DNA from: Desulforudis sp.
Lineage (GTDB): Bacteria > Bacillota > Desulfotomaculia > Desulfotomaculales > Desulforudaceae
Reading direction: 5' to 3'
NCBI GenBank assembly: GCA_019084485.1
Contig: JAHRFU010000008.1
Coordinates: 1 to 39,184 of the forward strand
Length of the DNA: 39,184 bases
The notes below the pieces were generated by a model, which did not search any database, was not told the DNA's origin, and worked only from the letters and a program-made list of their open reading frames with translations. Positions 1 to 7,974 of this stretch are shown piece after piece. Each line of letters opens with the position of its first letter. The first letter of the stretch is position 1. A program made the position numbers and the translations under genes.

Positions 1-131
1 CCGACATTGGCTATATTATGTAAATGGTGATGTGAAGAGCCGTATGCCTTAGTTGGGCTAGTACGGTTCTGTGAGGGGGGCTGGGACAATTCGTACACGC
101 AGAGGTTCAAAGAGTCCCGCTTCTACTCGAC
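1..131 (+). mobile_element. 3' end of a group II intron (domains V and VI)
   Basis: Positions 37-70 form a 34-nt domain V: GAGCCGTA pairs with TACGGTTC and contains the AGC catalytic triad. It is followed by a domain VI-like hairpin in which GGGAC (83-87) pairs with GTCCC (114-118). The intron probably ends at the AC of CTCGAC near 131, in line with the AY rule for group II introns. The rest of the intron and its reverse transcriptase, if any, lie outside the window. The apical part of domain V lacks an obvious GNRA loop, so activity is uncertain. The intron sits just upstream of cobU. Confidence 0.8.
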
Positions 132-206
132 ACTTTTTCTCGTATGTAAGACACATCCCATTTCTAAGCCTTCTATTATCCAAAACGATAGGTGGTAGAG
201 TAGATT

Positions 207-815
207 ATGTCGCGAAAAAGTTGCCTGTCCCCGTTTCCTGCCCGGAGAGAGGCGAAGGTGTTGGTTGTGTCTGCAGGACAGATTTCGGAGCGGGATAAGC
301 CGGAAGTAATGCTTGTCCTGGGGGGTACCCGGAGCGGGAAGAGTGATTGGGCGCTGAGATACGTGGAGGGGCGGTACCGTGCTCCGCTTTACCTGGCGAC
401 GGCGGAGGCGCGGGATGCAGAGATGGCCGAACGGATTGCCCGGCACCGTCGGGAGCGGGGTCCCGGTTGGGGACTCGTGGAAGAACCGCGAGAGATTGTT
501 CCCATACTGGCCCGGGGTGGTAGGCGTGAGGCCGACGCCGTACTCGTGGACTGCCTGACCATGTGGTTGACCAACATCCTCCTGACCGAAGGCGGACCAG
601 CCGCTGACCGCGGCATCGATGAACTGTGCACGGCGCTGCGGGAGCCTGGCTGCCCTCTGGTGCTGGTGTCCAACGAGGTCGGAATGGGGATCGTACCGGA
701 TTCCACCTTGGGCCGTGAGTTTCGCGATCTGGCCGGAATGCTGAACCAGCGGGTGGCCGCCCTGAGCGACCGCGTAGTCTTTGTGGCCGCAGGTCTGCCG
801 CTGGTTCTAAAGTAG
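207..815 (+). CDS. cobU: CobU-type adenosylcobinamide kinase / GTP:adenosylcobinamide-phosphate guanylyltransferase
   Basis: This bifunctional enzyme phosphorylates adenosylcobinamide and then transfers GMP to give adenosylcobinamide-GDP, in the nucleotide-loop assembly branch of B12 synthesis. The P-loop GGTRSGKS lies near residues 39-46. The segment ARHRRERGPGW holds the histidine expected to carry GMP. VDCLTMWLTN and LVSNEVGMGIVPDS are family blocks. The ATG at 207 has an AGGTGG-like site 9 nt upstream, but about 34 residues precede the usual family start. A GTG at 258 (behind GGAGAGAGG) or the ATG at 309 are possible true starts. The gene heads a cobU-cobT-cobS row and lies just 3' of the group II intron. 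Confidence 0.9.
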   Translation: MSRKSCLSPFPARREAKVLVVSAGQISERDKPEVMLVLGGTRSGKSDWALRYVEGRYRAPLYLATAEARDAEMAERIARHRRERGPGWGLVEEPREIVPILARGGRREADAVLVDCLTMWLTNILLTEGGPAADRGIDELCTALREPGCPLVLVSNEVGMGIVPDSTLGREFRDLAGMLNQRVAALSDRVVFVAAGLPLVLK

Positions 816-892
816 TCAGGAGTCAGGAGTCAGTAAGTATCAATATAGAGAATTGCAATCCTTCTTCCTGGTTCATTCTGAATTCTGACTAC
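812..892. repeat. Imperfect inverted repeat built on GTCAGGA units (REP/MITE-like)
   Basis: The left part is GTAGTCAG followed by direct repeats of GAGTCAG (812-833). The right part CTGAATTCTGACTAC (878-892) is nearly its reverse complement. The element fills the 101-bp gap between cobU and cobT. Similar GTCAGGA-rich intergenic repeats occur in many bacterial genomes. It could fold into a hairpin in the cob transcript, and nothing coding is visible. Confidence 0.6.
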
Positions 893-916
893 CTAAATTG
901 GAGAGGAGATGCCGTT

Positions 917-1966
917 TTGTGGTCCATTGATGAGGCAATCCAACTTATTCAGCCTGTGGCCCCTGAGCGCATTCAGGCCGCCCAGGTTCGCCTGGACAAT
1001 CTGACCAAGCCGCGGGGGAGCCTTGGCGTGCTGGAGGAGATCGCGGCGCGCATGGCCGCCTTCAGCCGGGGAAAGCCCGCTGTGCATAATCCGCGCATCT
1101 ACGTCTTTGTCGGGGATCACGGTGTGAATGAGGAGGGTGTGTCTGCTTATCCGCCGGAGGTTACCACGCTGATGGTGCACAACTTTCTCGGCGGTGGAGC
1201 AGCCATTAATGTCTTGGGCCGGCGTGCCGGGGCTGAGGTGTGCGTGGTGGACGTGGGGATGCGGGACGAAGTAGCGCTACCGGGCCTTATTTCTCGGAAC
1301 GTCCGCCGGGGAACGGCGAACATCGCCAGAGGACCGGCGATGACCATTATGGAAGCGCAGCAGGCTTTAGCGGCTGGTATCGAGATGGCTGGACAGGCCC
1401 GGGCCGAAGGTTGTACCCTGCTTGCTACGGGGGAAATGGGCATTGGCAATACCACGCCCTCCGCGGCCCTCTACGCGGCGTTGTTGCCCTATGATCCGGA
1501 GAAAATCGTTGGGCGGGGAACAGGATTGGATGAAGCCGGACTGCGCCGCAAGGCGGCCGTGGTGAAACAGGCGCTCGAGACCAACCGGGAACGTCTTTCC
1601 GACTCGCTTTCCACCCTGGCCGCGGTGGGTGGCCTTGAAATCGCCGCTATTGCCGGGCTGTGCCTCGGGGGGGCGGCCTACGGGGTGCCGGTGGTGGTGG
1701 ACGGCTTCATCTCCGGTGCCGGAGCGCTGGCAGCGATGCGCATGGCTCCGGCCGTGCGGGATTACCTTTTCTTCTCCCATCTGTCGTCCGAGGCCGGTCA
1801 CCGTTTCTACTTTGAATGTGAGGGCCTGCGCCCGCTGCTTGACCTGGATATGCGCCTGGGGGAAGGAACCGGTGCGGCGATCGGAATCCAGCTTATCGGG
1901 GATGCCGTGGCTATTTACAATGAGATGGCCACCTTCCAAGACCTCGGGATTGAGGCAGGAGCGTAG
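917..1966 (+). CDS. cobT: CobT nicotinate-nucleotide--dimethylbenzimidazole phosphoribosyltransferase
   Basis: This enzyme activates the lower-ligand base of cobalamin: nicotinate mononucleotide plus dimethylbenzimidazole gives alpha-ribazole 5'-phosphate. The 349-residue length fits the family. Diagnostic blocks are the early NLTKPRGSLG, the FVGDHGVNEEGVSAYP segment, TGEMGIGNTTPSAAL, and the C-terminal LGEGTGAAIG, which contains the catalytic glutamate. The start is TTG at 917, placed about 8 nt after GGAGAGGAG; the ATG at 909 is out of frame. Three bases separate it from cobS. Confidence 0.95.
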   Translation: MWSIDEAIQLIQPVAPERIQAAQVRLDNLTKPRGSLGVLEEIAARMAAFSRGKPAVHNPRIYVFVGDHGVNEEGVSAYPPEVTTLMVHNFLGGGAAINVLGRRAGAEVCVVDVGMRDEVALPGLISRNVRRGTANIARGPAMTIMEAQQALAAGIEMAGQARAEGCTLLATGEMGIGNTTPSAALYAALLPYDPEKIVGRGTGLDEAGLRRKAAVVKQALETNRERLSDSLSTLAAVGGLEIAAIAGLCLGGAAYGVPVVVDGFISGAGALAAMRMAPAVRDYLFFSHLSSEAGHRFYFECEGLRPLLDLDMRLGEGTGAAIGIQLIGDAVAIYNEMATFQDLGIEAGA

Positions 1967-1969
1967 ACG

Positions 1970-2704
1970 ATGGGCGGCTTGATTTCGGCCCTGCGCACTC
2001 TAACCATCCTGCCCGTACCGGGGCGGGATGCCCGGCAGCTCTCCGATTCGCTGTCCTACTTTCCCCTGGTGGGGGCGCTGTTGGGACTAATGGTTTCCGG
2101 TGCCGGTCTGGGGCTTTTGGCCGTTGCTCCCGGTTGGTATGCCGGGGCGGCCGCGTTGGTGCTGGTTCTGGAGATGGTATTGACCGGGGCCCTGCACACC
2201 GATGGGTTGGGCGACACGGCCGATTCTTTGGGGGCGGGAAGAGACCGGCAGCGGGCACTGGCGATCATGAAGGACTCCTGTCAGGGCAGCTACGGGGTAG
2301 TGGCCATCGTCTTGGTCTTGCTCTTGAAATGGGTGGTCTACACTAGGCTTCTGGCTCTGCCGGGGGGTTGGATACTGATCATCGCGGCCTTCGCCGCTTC
2401 GCGCCAGGCCACCGCGCACCTGGCCGCATCCCAACCGTACGCCCGGCCCGAGGGGGGAACCGGTGCCGCTGTGGCGGGCGTCGGGCTATGGCCGGGAGTA
2501 GCAGTGGGCTGGCTACTCGCCCTAGCTCTTTGTGTACCGGCTGGCTGGCTCGGTGCTGCCGGATTGGCGTTGTCCGCAGCGGTAGCTCTGATTTTCGGCC
2601 GATGGTGTCGCGCTCGCTACGGCGGGGTCACGGGCGACCTTCTGGGGGCGCATACGGAAGGATCCGTGGTTGCGGTGTTATTCCTGATGGCTCTGCTGAA
2701 CTAG
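1970..2704 (+). CDS. cobS: CobS adenosylcobinamide-GDP ribazoletransferase
   Basis: This membrane enzyme joins adenosylcobinamide-GDP to alpha-ribazole (phosphate), the final assembly step of cobalamin. The sequence is strongly hydrophobic with several membrane segments. It carries the family motif HTDGLGDTADSLGAG near residues 77-91, followed by RALAIMKDSCQGSYG. At 244 residues it has normal length. The ATG at 1970 follows a GCAGGAG site inside the end of cobT, so translation is probably coupled. The gene ends directly at a pair of REP-type repeats. Confidence 0.95.
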   Translation: MGGLISALRTLTILPVPGRDARQLSDSLSYFPLVGALLGLMVSGAGLGLLAVAPGWYAGAAALVLVLEMVLTGALHTDGLGDTADSLGAGRDRQRALAIMKDSCQGSYGVVAIVLVLLLKWVVYTRLLALPGGWILIIAAFAASRQATAHLAASQPYARPEGGTGAAVAGVGLWPGVAVGWLLALALCVPAGWLGAAGLALSAAVALIFGRWCRARYGGVTGDLLGAHTEGSVVAVLFLMALLN

Positions 2705-2782
2705 TAGCAAGTGGGGACGGTTCTTGCTTGCCCGGTAATTAACTAGCAAGTGGGGACGGTTCTTGCTTGCCCGGTAATTAAT
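2705..2782 (+). repeat. Two tandem 39-bp units containing a RAYT-associated hairpin
   Basis: Units 2705-2743 and 2744-2782 are identical over almost their full length. Each begins with an AGCAAG-N11-CTTGCT hairpin whose loop contains TGGGGACGG. The same 23-bp hairpin recurs inverted at 4533-4555 and 7920-7942. The first unit starts right at the cobS stop codon. A REP-associated tyrosine transposase gene lies about 0.9 kb away, so these are likely its substrate repeats. Confidence 0.85.
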
Positions 2783-2786
2783 GGTA

Positions 2787-3521
2787 TTAATCCGATTTCT
2801 TCAAGCCCCAGATCCGGCGGCCTACGCTGAGGTCGTGGAGCGGGATCAGAATGTCTGCCGCTTCACGCACACGTTTGGCGCTCTCGTAGGCGTCAATGGC
2901 GTTGATGTGTACCCCCGGTGTAACCACCGGGCCCTGTTTCGGGAAATTCTCCTGGTTGCAGCAGAACCCGGTGATAATCGCCTTGCCTGCCGCCGTGTTC
3001 ACCACCACCGACTGACCACCGGGGGAGTGGCCGGGAGTGAGCATCACACTGATGCCGTCCACGATCTCTTGGTCACCTTCAACGGTAACGATGTCCACAT
3101 CATCGAGCACGTCCGGGTAGTAACGGTGGTCGATCGGGTGCGGGTTCTTGAAGAACTCGTACTCGGCCTTTTGTACATACACCTTGGCGTTAGAACACTT
3201 GTAGTCATTTTCGCAATGGTCATTGTGTAGGTGGGTGTGGATAATGATATCGATTTCTTCAGGCCTCAGACCGACCTTGGCGAGGGCCGCCTCGAAATCT
3301 AGGATGTCGAGCCCGTACTCTTCACCAATCTCCGGCGGCACCATAAACTGCTCCAGTCCGGTATCCACTAGGATCTTCTGGTCACCGCCCTCCAGGTAGA
3401 ACACGTAGATGGGAATCCAAATCCGTCTTCCGTAGCCGCGCAGGTAGGTCATGACACCTTGGTCGGTCTGGTTCGCGCCGACGACCAACGGGTGAATAAC
3501 ATACTCTTGCACCGTGATCAT
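2787..3521 (-). CDS. MBL-fold metallohydrolase, N-acyl-homoserine-lactonase-like
   Basis: This is a metallo-beta-lactamase-fold hydrolase of the subfamily that includes AHL lactonases. It shows the dinuclear zinc motif HTHLHNDHCEN (around residues 95-105), a later GHSPGG histidine and a C-terminal LHDLS histidine. About 244 residues is typical. No quorum-sensing genes are nearby, so the substrate is unknown; a general lactonase or esterase role is as likely. The ATG at 3521 abuts the AAGGAG site with no spacer, so the in-frame GTG at 3512 may be the true start. Confidence 0.85.
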   Translation of the reverse strand: MITVQEYVIHPLVVGANQTDQGVMTYLRGYGRRIWIPIYVFYLEGGDQKILVDTGLEQFMVPPEIGEEYGLDILDFEAALAKVGLRPEEIDIIIHTHLHNDHCENDYKCSNAKVYVQKAEYEFFKNPHPIDHRYYPDVLDDVDIVTVEGDQEIVDGISVMLTPGHSPGGQSVVVNTAAGKAIITGFCCNQENFPKQGPVVTPGVHINAIDAYESAKRVREAADILIPLHDLSVGRRIWGLKKSD

Positions 3522-3659
3522 CTCCTTCTATTGCCATCCTAGCAGAGCCGTCGCCGGCTTGCCAAGACATTTTGTCTTATGTTCAAAAATCTACTTGGAA
3601 GGCAAAGGCGGTTCTTCCCTAATCTTGCTAGACAATGTAAAATAGTGCCAAGGGGGTGT

Positions 3660-4490
3660 ATGAAAGTGCCGCGGCAAGCTAGGATTAAGGGGGAGTATTC
3701 TGTCTACCACATAATTCAACGGGGAAATGAGAGAAAGAACCTGTTTTTATCGGATGCCGACAGGCTTAAGTTCATTGATACATTACAGAAGACAAGGGAA
3801 AAGTACAATTTTGCTGTATATGCATACTGTCTTATGAGCAATCACGTACATCTTCTGATTGACGATAATGGCAACGATGTATCAGCAATAATTAAGAGCA
3901 TAAATATCAGCTATGCACAATACTTCAACCGAATCTACAGAAGATGCGGCCACCTGTTTCAGGACAGGTTTAGAAGCGAGTTAATAAATGATGACGGGTA
4001 TCTGCTTGAAGTGAGCAGGTACATACACAATAATCCGGTCAAGGCAGGTATTGTGAGAGAGCCTTCTGATTACCCTTGGAGCAGTTTCAACATCTACTTA
4101 GGTAAGGATCAAGATATCGAGGGGCTGATTAATCGAACTCGGATATTGCGATACTTCTCCGATAACGAACTGAAGGCTACCAAGGAGTATATTGATTTTG
4201 TATACAAAGGCGGCAGTGAGCAGGTAAACATAATGGATGTGGAAGAGACCGAATTGAACGATATTTACCATACCAATTATATCGGTACCATAGAGGAGGC
4301 TCGTTCAGTAATAACAGCTACTGTCAAGGATTGCGGAATATCTTATGACGAGTTCATAAGCCGCATCGATGATCGTAATGAATTGATGAGACAGGTGAGG
4401 AGGAATTCTCACCTCACCCTAAGGCAGATTGGGGAGTTGTTCGGAGGCATAAGCGAGTCTAGGGTCAGCCGGATCCTCAATAAAAGCTGA
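3660..4490 (+). CDS. REP-associated tyrosine transposase (RAYT, Y1/HUH superfamily)
   Basis: This is a single-strand DNA transposase of the TnpA-REP type. Seen in the sequence: MSNHVHLL, which carries the HUH metal-binding pair (near residue 58), and YIHNNPVKAG, which carries the catalytic tyrosine. The C-terminal 50 residues (LTLRQIGELFGGISESRVSRIL) resemble a DnaA-C/helix-turn-helix domain, an extension seen in some RAYTs. The ATG at 3660 follows AGGGGGTG; the in-frame extension up to 3579 lacks a site. The gene has lower GC than its neighbours. REP hairpins flank it at 2705-2782 and 4533-4555. Confidence 0.9.
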   Translation: MKVPRQARIKGEYSVYHIIQRGNERKNLFLSDADRLKFIDTLQKTREKYNFAVYAYCLMSNHVHLLIDDNGNDVSAIIKSINISYAQYFNRIYRRCGHLFQDRFRSELINDDGYLLEVSRYIHNNPVKAGIVREPSDYPWSSFNIYLGKDQDIEGLINRTRILRYFSDNELKATKEYIDFVYKGGSEQVNIMDVEETELNDIYHTNYIGTIEEARSVITATVKDCGISYDEFISRIDDRNELMRQVRRNSHLTLRQIGELFGGISESRVSRILNKS

Positions 4491-4532
4491 ATAGCAAGCC
4501 AAAACATCCCTACCTGACAAGAGCTGATGGCA

Positions 4533-4555
4533 AGCAAGAACCGTCCCCACTTGCT
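4533..4555 (-). repeat. RAYT-associated hairpin repeat, inverted copy
   Basis: This is an exact 23-bp reverse complement of the hairpin core at 2706-2728. It lies 42 bp downstream of the RAYT stop, so the transposase gene and the MBL gene are bracketed by copies in opposite orientation. Confidence 0.85.
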
Positions 4556-4576
4556 AAGAAAATTTTCGAATAATCA

Positions 4577-4605
4577 TTTACACGAACTGAACCAATGCTT
4601 ATAAT
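4577..4605 (+). promoter_or_regulatory. Sigma-A type promoter of the metal ABC operon
   Basis: TTTACA (4577-4582) is followed after exactly 17 nt by TATAAT (4600-4605). Transcription would begin near 4612, giving a leader of about 130 nt before the lipoprotein gene. Confidence 0.75.
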
Positions 4606-4611
4606 AGTCAG

Positions 4612-4743
4612 TAAGTGAGCGGCTGAAGCTGCCGGGTAGTGTTCTAGGAGACAACTGCATATTTTGGATTTAAACCACGAAGGTTTCTGATGCCAGAGGG
4701 CATTGCTTCGTGGTTTATTATTTAATTGAGGGAGGTTTTCACT
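4612..4743 (+). promoter_or_regulatory. Structured 5' leader with attenuator-like hairpin
   Basis: A first short stem GCGGC-TGAA-GCTGC lies near 4620. The main element is a perfect 12-bp stem, TAAACCACGAAG (4671-4682) with CTTCGTGGTTTA (4706-4717). It encloses a nested TGCC-AGAG-GGCA hairpin (4691-4702) and is followed by a T-rich tail. It could act as a terminator or attenuator controlling the zinc/manganese importer. I recognise no known riboswitch consensus in it. Confidence 0.5.
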
Positions 4744-5622
4744 TTGGGGACGAGGCTTGTTAGGTGTTGGTGGTTAGTTGCTCTCATCGTCCTGATCTCG
4801 TTGACTGCAGGATGCGGTCAGACCACGGGGGTTCAGCAGGGGAGTCCGGAAGGGGCTGAGGAAACCGCCAGGGTAAAGGTGGTAACGACGACCACCCTTA
4901 TCGCTCACATTGTCGAGGAAGTGGGGAAAGACCGGGTGGAGGTATTAAACATTATCCCGCCGGCATCCTGTCCCGGGCATTTTGATGTGAAGCCAGCGGA
5001 TATGATGGTTCTGGCCGAAGCCAAGCTCTTTTTCGTGCATAACTGGCAGGGTGAAATGTTTTCGGATGACCTGATTCGTTCTGCGGGTAACGATCAACTG
5101 GAGAAGGTCGTATTAGCCATCCAGGGTAACTGGCTGGTACCCGAGGTGCAAAGTGAGGCGATCACGAAGATTGCTGCTGAATTAGCTCTGGCTGATCCTG
5201 ACCATACGGACTTCTATGAACAAAACGCCGCCGCGTTGAAGGAAAAGGTGACCGTTACCGGGCAGCAGATGAGAGAGCGTCTCAGTGCGGTCGGTGCTGG
5301 CGAGGTCAAGGTGCTGGTCAGCGAAATGCAAACCGGATTCATCAAGTGGGCCGGGTTTGATGTGGTCGCTCCCTTTGGCCGGCCCGAAGACACCAGCCCA
5401 AAGGAGATGGAACAACTGATTGCGCTGGGAAGAGAATCCGGTGTGGCCCTGGTGGTGGATAACCTGCAGAGCGGACACGAAGGCGGGAAGAGCATCGCCC
5501 GCGAACTGGGCGCAAAGCACCTCACCCTCTCCAACTTCCCGGGCGGTTTTGACGGCACCGAGAGCTGGACTCTGACCGTCCAGCGTAATGTCGACTTGCT
5601 GCTGGATGTTTTAGAACAGTAG
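4744..5622 (+). CDS. Metal ABC transporter substrate-binding lipoprotein (ZnuA/TroA-like)
   Basis: This extracytoplasmic binding protein delivers a divalent metal (zinc or manganese class) to the permease encoded downstream. The N-terminus has a basic residue, a hydrophobic stretch and the lipobox LTAGC, so the mature protein is lipid-anchored. The mature part starts VVTTTTLIAHIVEEV, as in cluster A-I proteins. The metal site probably uses the histidine of PGHFDVKPADM, with further ligands in VSEMQTGF and VVDNLQSGHEGG. The TTG at 4744 lies 9 nt after GGGAGG; an upstream TTG at 4726 precedes the site and is unlikely. First gene of the operon 4744-7917. Confidence 0.85.
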   Translation: MGTRLVRCWWLVALIVLISLTAGCGQTTGVQQGSPEGAEETARVKVVTTTTLIAHIVEEVGKDRVEVLNIIPPASCPGHFDVKPADMMVLAEAKLFFVHNWQGEMFSDDLIRSAGNDQLEKVVLAIQGNWLVPEVQSEAITKIAAELALADPDHTDFYEQNAAALKEKVTVTGQQMRERLSAVGAGEVKVLVSEMQTGFIKWAGFDVVAPFGRPEDTSPKEMEQLIALGRESGVALVVDNLQSGHEGGKSIARELGAKHLTLSNFPGGFDGTESWTLTVQRNVDLLLDVLEQ

Positions 5623-5656
5623 GTTTCCAGACAGCAGGTTGAAGGGAGGCGGCAGA

Positions 5657-6499
5657 TTGGGAGTGGCGATCACCCTGCGTGATGTCACGGTTTCATACCG
5701 TGAGGATGTGGCGCTGCGTAGGGTTTCTCTGGAGATAACTGAAGGTGAAATGGTGGGCATTGTCGGGCCTAACGGGGCTGGGAAGACCACCATCCTAACG
5801 GTGGTTAACGGGCTGGGCCGATTGCTGCACGGCGAGGCTAACGTCTTGGGTTGCCGTATGCAAGCCGGACGCCGCGGTCGCGACTTCCGCCTTAGTAACG
5901 CGGCACGCCGGATGCGGGTCCGGATCGGGTTTGTGCCCCAGGGGCAAAATGTGGACCCCCGCTTGCCAGTGAATGTTCGTGAGGCGGTGATGATCGGTCG
6001 TTACGGTCGCATCGGCCCCGGGCGGCACCCGAAACGAGAGGACTGGCGTCTGGTGGACGAACTGATCGATCTGGTCGGGATGACGCCCCTGGCGGAACGC
6101 CCCTTCGGTCATCTATCAGGAGGGGAGCAGCAGCGTACGGCCATCGCCCGGGCTCTAGCCCAGGAACCACAAATACTCCTGCTTGATGAACCGACGGCGT
6201 CCCTGGATTGGCGTTCACGTCAGGAGATTTTGGAACTGATGCACAGAATTCACCGCGACCGAGGCTTGACCACGCTGCTGGTCAGCCACGACCCCCGTGA
6301 GACCTTTGACCTGTGCAACCGGGTGGTTTTGATGCGACAGGGTTCGGTTTACGCCTTTGGGCCACCTGAACAGGCCCTATCCGATGCCAACATTCAGGAA
6401 GTGTACGGGAAGAGCCCGCTCTGCTGTCACGGAGACGGTCACGACCACAGGCACGAACGTGCCGATGGGGAGGAGGCCGGCGGCAATGGGCGTATTTGA
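5657..6499 (+). CDS. Metal ABC transporter ATP-binding protein with His-rich C-terminus
   Basis: ATPase subunit of the zinc/manganese-type importer. It shows Walker A GPNGAGKT, Q-loop FVPQG, signature LSGGEQQR, Walker B ILLLDEPTA and the SHD switch histidine, in the usual order. The C-terminus carries CCHGDGHDHRHE, a histidine-rich tail that may bind metal. The start is probably TTG at 5657, about 8 nt after AGGGAGG. It lies 34 bp after the lipoprotein gene and overlaps the permease start by 14 bp. Confidence 0.9.
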   Translation: MGVAITLRDVTVSYREDVALRRVSLEITEGEMVGIVGPNGAGKTTILTVVNGLGRLLHGEANVLGCRMQAGRRGRDFRLSNAARRMRVRIGFVPQGQNVDPRLPVNVREAVMIGRYGRIGPGRHPKREDWRLVDELIDLVGMTPLAERPFGHLSGGEQQRTAIARALAQEPQILLLDEPTASLDWRSRQEILELMHRIHRDRGLTTLLVSHDPRETFDLCNRVVLMRQGSVYAFGPPEQALSDANIQEVYGKSPLCCHGDGHDHRHERADGEEAGGNGRI

Positions 6500-7328
6500 A
6501 TACCAGTTTATGCAACACGCGCTACTGGCCGGCTTGCTGGGCGGCATCGCCTGCTCGCTGGTCGGGGTTTTCGTTGTCAGTATGCACCTTTCGTTCATTG
6601 GGGTCTGTCTGTCCCACGCAGCCTTTGCCGGGGCGATAATCGCCATGTTCTTCGGGTTTAACCCCGTGGCGGGGGCTTTCGTGTTCAGCCTGGGGGCGGC
6701 CGCAGCTATCGGGCCGTTGGCCGACCGCGGGGATTTCAATCCGGACGCTTCTTTGGGGATCATGTTTTCCCTGATGTTGGGGCTTTCGTTTATGTTTCTG
6801 GGCTTAATGGAGGGGCCGAAGACCCAGGCGCTGGGCCTGATGTGGGGGAGTATCTTGACCGTTACCCAGGAGCATTTAATATTGTTGGCGGTGGTGGCAT
6901 TCCTGGTTCTAGGAACGGTCTCCCTGTTATTCAAGGAAGTCCAAGCGGTAATTTTCAACCGGGAGATAGCGTTGGCTGTGGGCCTTCCGGCCACCTGGAT
7001 TTTGTACGGCCTGCTGATCCTGACCGGACTGACGGTAACCGCGTCCCTGCAGCCGATCGGCGGGCTACTGATCTTCAGCCTGATCCTCAATCCGGCTGCT
7101 GCGGCTTATCAGCTTACCTACAGCCTGCGTAAACTTTTCATACTAGCCGGGTGCTTCGGGGTCTTGTCCTGTTGGATGGGACTGGCTCTGGCCTATCTGT
7201 TCAATCTGCCCAGCGGGGCCACAATCGTGGTCTTCTCCACGCTGATTTTTCTGGTATGCAATCTTTTTTCACCTAAACGTAGATTCAAACAACTTCGGGA
7301 AACGGAGGGCGCTTCAATTAATGCGTAA
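6486..7328 (+). CDS. Metal ABC transporter permease (ZnuB/MntB type)
   Basis: Integral membrane subunit of the importer, about 280 residues with seven to nine hydrophobic segments. Family features are the N-terminal MQHALLAGLLGGIACSLVG and the conserved LSHAAFAG block, followed later by IGGLLIFSLILNPAAAA. The ATG at 6486 lies 9 nt after GGAGGAGG and inside the end of the ATPase gene, indicating coupled translation. The stop overlaps the next start by 8 bp. Confidence 0.9.
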   Translation: MGVFEYQFMQHALLAGLLGGIACSLVGVFVVSMHLSFIGVCLSHAAFAGAIIAMFFGFNPVAGAFVFSLGAAAAIGPLADRGDFNPDASLGIMFSLMLGLSFMFLGLMEGPKTQALGLMWGSILTVTQEHLILLAVVAFLVLGTVSLLFKEVQAVIFNREIALAVGLPATWILYGLLILTGLTVTASLQPIGGLLIFSLILNPAAAAYQLTYSLRKLFILAGCFGVLSCWMGLALAYLFNLPSGATIVVFSTLIFLVCNLFSPKRRFKQLRETEGASINA

Positions 7329-7917
7329 AGAATTCTTCAATAATCTGGCGGCCAAGTGGGATAACTTAGTCGTCCCGGATGCCCGGCAGAAACTGAGCGC
7401 CATCGTTACTGATACGGGACTTAAGGAGGGCATCAGAGTCCTTGACGTTGGATGCGGCACGGGTGTGATGACGCCAATCCTGCTTAATGCCGTAGGGGAG
7501 ACCGGAGCGGTTACCGGGATAGACTTTGCGGGTGAGATGGTGGCACTGGCCGAGGCCAAGAATTCTGGACCGAACGTCCGGTTTCTGGAAGCTGACGTTG
7601 ACAAGATGCCTTTTGATACGGCCCAGTTTGACGCCGTTTTCTGCAACAATGCCTTTCCACATTTTCCGGACAAGGCGGTCGCTCTGATCGAACTCCGTCG
7701 CGTTCTTAAAGCCGGGGGCACCCTAGTTATTTGCCACACGAACAGCCGTGAGGGAGTAAATAGTATGCATCGACAGATCGGCGGTGCCGTGGGTGAGGAC
7801 ATGCTTCCTTCGGTTCCCGAAATACTTGGGATGCTGAATCGGGCGGGGTTCGAAGTGACAGAGGTAATTGACGGCCCGGATGTTTTTGTGGTCAGGGCTA
7901 GTCGAGCCGTCAGCTAG
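7321..7917 (+). CDS. Class I SAM-dependent methyltransferase
   Basis: Small methyltransferase of the UbiE/Methyltransf_11 type. Motif I is VLDVGCGTG (near residues 41-49), followed by the acidic TGIDFAGEM and the post-II block FDAVFCNNAFPHFPD, then LRRVLKAGGTLVICH. The start overlaps the permease end, so it belongs to the metal-transport operon. The substrate is not evident; its position suggests a link to metal or cofactor metabolism. 198 residues, apparently complete. Confidence 0.85.
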   Translation: MRKEFFNNLAAKWDNLVVPDARQKLSAIVTDTGLKEGIRVLDVGCGTGVMTPILLNAVGETGAVTGIDFAGEMVALAEAKNSGPNVRFLEADVDKMPFDTAQFDAVFCNNAFPHFPDKAVALIELRRVLKAGGTLVICHTNSREGVNSMHRQIGGAVGEDMLPSVPEILGMLNRAGFEVTEVIDGPDVFVVRASRAVS

Positions 7918-7919
7918 CA

Positions 7920-7942
7920 AGCAAGAACCGTCCCCACTTGCT
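7920..7942 (-). repeat. RAYT-associated hairpin repeat, third locus
   Basis: An exact copy of the 23-bp hairpin at 4533-4555, same orientation, 3 bp after the methyltransferase stop. It lies between converging genes, where it may also act as a weak 3' hairpin for the transcript. Confidence 0.85.
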
Positions 7943-7974
7943 CAGGCGACGGTCTAATGCCGTTCTCACTATTG

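Noticed and set aside
1367-1939. Long minus-strand open frame opposite cobT
   Set aside because: It is a shadow of a well-supported gene in GC-rich DNA, with no family motifs.
2705-2782. Repeats as a CRISPR array
   Set aside because: Only two units, adjacent without spacers, with copies elsewhere in inverted orientation and a RAYT gene nearby; no cas genes.
6377-7090. Long minus-strand frame opposite the ABC permease
   Set aside because: Low-complexity composition and full overlap with a clear membrane protein gene.
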